9,290 nt of DNA from Planctomycetaceae bacterium (GTDB taxonomy: Bacteria; Planctomycetota; Planctomycetia; Planctomycetales; Planctomycetaceae). The notes beneath the pieces are model-generated. The model was not told where the DNA came from, ran no database searches, and saw nothing but the letters and a program-made list of their open reading frames with translations. Every line of letters begins with the position of its first letter. Position 1 is the first letter of the stretch. The stretch lies in assembly GCA_015487825.1 (NCBI GenBank), contig WFOZ01000758.1, positions 1-9,290 on the forward strand, given 5' to 3'. Position numbers and translations under genes: made by a program. Of the stretch, positions 7,641-9,290 are shown piece by piece.

Positions 7641-8970
7641 AACCAAATCTTGCAAACATTTTTGTGGCTGTAAACATGGCAATAAATACTAATGCACTAC
7701 ATGCAACCCAGCGTTGGAACAATTGTCTATCGAGAGATAATACTGGACGCATCGGATATAAATAGATTCCGACCAAATTCAGATAAGCAGCCGACATACC
7801 TACTATCGTATAAGTTGGTGTTGGATAACAGCGAGAAAGCGAAAGAAATCCCGCGCACCATGCTGCAAGCACTGCTGCCAGGTAGGGTTGAAAGTGGATT
7901 AAACTGTTGTCATAAATTTTATCGCGATCAATTTTCAAGCGATAGATCCCATAAGCGGCAAAGAAAAAGCAACCCACAAACATTGTCCCGCCAAATAGAC
8001 CTAATTCAACAAACGCATGCACATAGGAATTGTGAGCAACATAATTCGCCAAATCCTGGTACATCCCTTCGCCAATCCCGAAAATGATTTTCGGCGACTG
8101 AATTGCTGCGAATCCTTCAGCCCATAATCGAATCCGTTGTTGCCCGGTTCCGCTGGAAACATCAATGCTGGCCATTCGCCCAAGTGCCAATGGTGCAACA
8201 AGTACTCCCATTGTAACGGCGGCAATGGCGAAGGTTCGTCCATATCTCATCATTAAAAAAGCCATCGTTGCCGCACCGGCTGCAATTAACCCTCCCCGAG
8301 AATGTGTATCCCACATCGCAAGCATTAATATTGGGAATGGTATTGCCCAAATAATGCGGCTCATTCCCCAGCTGCGATCTGACAATTGCGACAGGCTTAA
8401 AGCGCCAATGGTGATAATTAAAAGTGAAAGATCGTTCGGGTCATGAAACATGCCGATTCCACACAGACGGATCAGATAAATATCTTTCCCTCCCAACGTG
8501 TAACCAATTCGTTCCTTAATATGTGTTAACGATTCAATCTGAAGAAAATCGTGATAATCACCAACACTAATTCCAATACTGACTGTCCCGCAAAGAATGA
8601 TACTGACAACAAAATACCGTAATCTTTTCGGTGTGTTCACAGTAGCAACTAAAACCAGATAGTAAATAACGGTTTTGAACATTAGAAACATCCCCTTGGT
8701 CGCTCCGCCGAGGTAACCATTTGAGATGTGAGAAATGCCTACAGCAGCTAAAATTCCCAGCACACACAAGGTAATCGGTTGGCCCAGAAGGGAGGCTTTG
8801 GAAAGATGTGTCTGAATCTGCTTATAGGAAAACATCGCTGAGAGCAAAATGAGATAGACGTATATCTGCACGCCTTCCAACGCAGGGAAAATTTCCCACG
8901 GACGAATATAAATCGTCGCATTGGCGAGCAAAAATATGATAAATCCAATTTGTGACGGCGTAACTTTCAT
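7639..8970 (-). CDS. O-antigen ligase / Wzy-type polysaccharide polymerase family membrane protein
   Basis: This 443-residue, roughly 11-12-helix protein belongs to the Wzy_C/O-antigen-ligase type. Visible markers are the N-terminal YIRPWEIFP (21-29), [11 protein letters not shown] (173-183), DTHSRGG (221-227, with the conserved Arg at 225) and [12 protein letters not shown] (279-290). After these comes the periplasmic-loop motif [17 protein letters not shown] (312-328), which carries a conserved His. Late helices include [10 protein letters not shown]. Family members polymerise undecaprenyl-linked repeat units or transfer glycan to an acceptor in the periplasm. With the flippase immediately downstream, polymerisation is the likelier role, although some relatives are O-linked glycan ligases. 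ATG 8970 is the first possible start because an in-frame TGA lies just upstream at 8976-8974. The purine-rich TGAGGA abuts the ATG with no spacer, an awkward ribosome binding site. This is the first gene of the visible block. Confidence 0.9.
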   Translation of the reverse strand: MKVTPSQIGFIIFLLANATIYIRPWEIFPALEGVQIYVYLILLSAMFSYKQIQTHLSKASLLGQPITLCVLGILAAVGISHISNGYLGGATKGMFLMFKTVIYYLVLVATVNTPKRLRYFVVSIILCGTVSIGISVGDYHDFLQIESLTHIKERIGYTLGGKDIYLIRLCGIGMFHDPNDLSLLIITIGALSLSQLSDRSWGMSRIIWAIPFPILMLAMWDTHSRGGLIAAGAATMAFLMMRYGRTFAIAAVTMGVLVAPLALGRMASIDVSSGTGQQRIRLWAEGFAAIQSPKIIFGIGEGMYQDLANYVAHNSYVHAFVELGLFGGTMFVGCFFFAAYGIYRLKIDRDKIYDNSLIHFQPYLAAVLAAWCAGFLSLSRCYPTPTYTIVGMSAAYLNLVGIYLYPMRPVLSLDRQLFQRWVACSALVFIAMFTATKMFARFG

Positions 8971-9097
8971 TCCTCAGACAACCAAATGGTTCCACAGAAA
9001 CCCTGACAGAATTCCCGTGACCTTTTCCCTTTCATAAAGATAAAACAGCCATTTTTACTTGGCTACTTCGCTCAAGTTACGAATATTGAACATTATG

Positions 9098-9110
9098 CCG
9101 ATTATGCAAT
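9098..9110 (-). repeat. 13-bp direct repeat, copy 1 (ATTGCATAATCGG)
   Basis: The minus strand reads ATTGCATAATCGG, identical to the copy at 9235-9247 in the same orientation, 137 bp away. It is followed at once by a second CATAAT, so GCATAAT occurs twice within 16 bp (9092-9107). Its place upstream of the leftward gene block suggests a protein-binding site, but no known binding consensus was recognised. Confidence 0.55.
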
Positions 9111-9234
9111 AGAAAATCGGCGCAGACTTCTTCCGGTATTGTTTACTTTTAGAAACATAGGTCAACAAGTTCTCTGCTGCACTGCGTTTACAAAAATCAC
9201 CCGTCGTTTCATTTATGCGGGGATTTCTCTTCTC

Positions 9235-9247
9235 CCGATTATGCAAT
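9235..9247 (-). repeat. 13-bp direct repeat, copy 2 (ATTGCATAATCGG)
   Basis: This is an exact second copy of the 9098-9110 element, in the same orientation. A shorter partial copy (TTATGC on the plus strand, 9213-9218) lies 20 bp to its left. The 137-bp distance is not a multiple of three, so the repeat does not arise from a protein-level duplication in the overlapping 71-codon frame. Confidence 0.55.
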
Positions 9248-9290
9248 TTGTAGCAATAAAAATGGTACACATAAGGAAGCAGTATTGACC

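Larger units (their letters stand above)
8971..9290. other. Upstream non-coding region, probable location of the operon promoter
   Basis: This 320-bp AT-rich stretch lies between the first gene of the block and the window edge. It contains no recognisable protein. The only long frame, minus 9055-9270 with a GTG start, has no family resemblance, no ribosome binding site and atypical composition. I see no convincing pair of -35 and -10 boxes, although CATAAT hexamers occur on the minus strand. A 13-bp direct repeat and further TTATGC copies lie here. A promoter or 5' leader for the leftward block is expected by position only. Confidence 0.4.

Noticed and set aside
8980..8991. Small inverted repeat AACCAAATGGTT just upstream of the ligase-like gene
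   Set aside because: The arms are only 4-5 bp with almost no loop; such dyads are common by chance.
9058..9180. Possible sigma-70 promoter boxes (TTGACC, CATAAT) on the minus strand
   Set aside because: No -35/-10 pair has both acceptable matches and 16-18 bp spacing, so I do not call a promoter.
9055..9270. 71-codon minus-strand frame upstream of the ligase-like gene
   Set aside because: GTG start without a ribosome binding site, no recognisable family or secondary-structure pattern, and it contains the DNA-level direct repeat in two different frames; it looks like chance in AT-rich DNA.

Overview
All seven recognisable genes lie on the minus strand and read from right to left as one compact block. 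Together they form a surface-polysaccharide (exopolysaccharide or O-antigen type) assembly cassette. No RNA gene, insertion sequence, CRISPR array or phage gene is visible. The mid-range GC content, the modest ribosome binding sites and the mix of gene families fit a planctomycete-like marine or aquatic Gram-negative bacterium. This taxonomic placement is an impression from family style and is not proven by the sequence.

In order of transcription: 8971-9290 is a non-coding upstream region holding a 13-bp direct repeat and extra copies of its TTATGC core. Next come a Wzy/O-antigen-ligase-type polymerase (7639-8970) and a Wzx/MATE-type flippase (6126-7625, with a revised GTG start). These are followed by a CelD/BioF2-type GNAT acyltransferase (4842-6053), a GT4 glycosyltransferase overlapping it by ATGA (3667-4845), a second GT4 enzyme (2353-3603), and a third, more divergent GT4-like enzyme (786-2207 or 2264). 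Last is the N-terminal part of a membrane-anchored polysaccharide-deacetylase-like protein that runs off the left edge (1-706).

By family knowledge, the three glycosyltransferases would build a lipid-linked repeat unit. The GNAT protein and the deacetylase-like protein would decorate or trim it. The flippase would move it across the inner membrane, and the Wzy-like protein would polymerise it or ligate it. The initiating phosphoglycosyltransferase, the chain-length regulator (Wzz/Wzc) and the outer-membrane export protein are not in the window and are probably nearby.

The cassette itself is a conventional type. The less expected signals are at nucleic-acid level. Three perfect or near-perfect short hairpins sit at gene boundaries: after the stop of one glycosyltransferase, across an upstream candidate start of that same gene, and across the start codon of the acyltransferase. 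The other is the repeated ATTGCATAATCGG site upstream of the block. I found no convincing evidence for an undescribed biological system.
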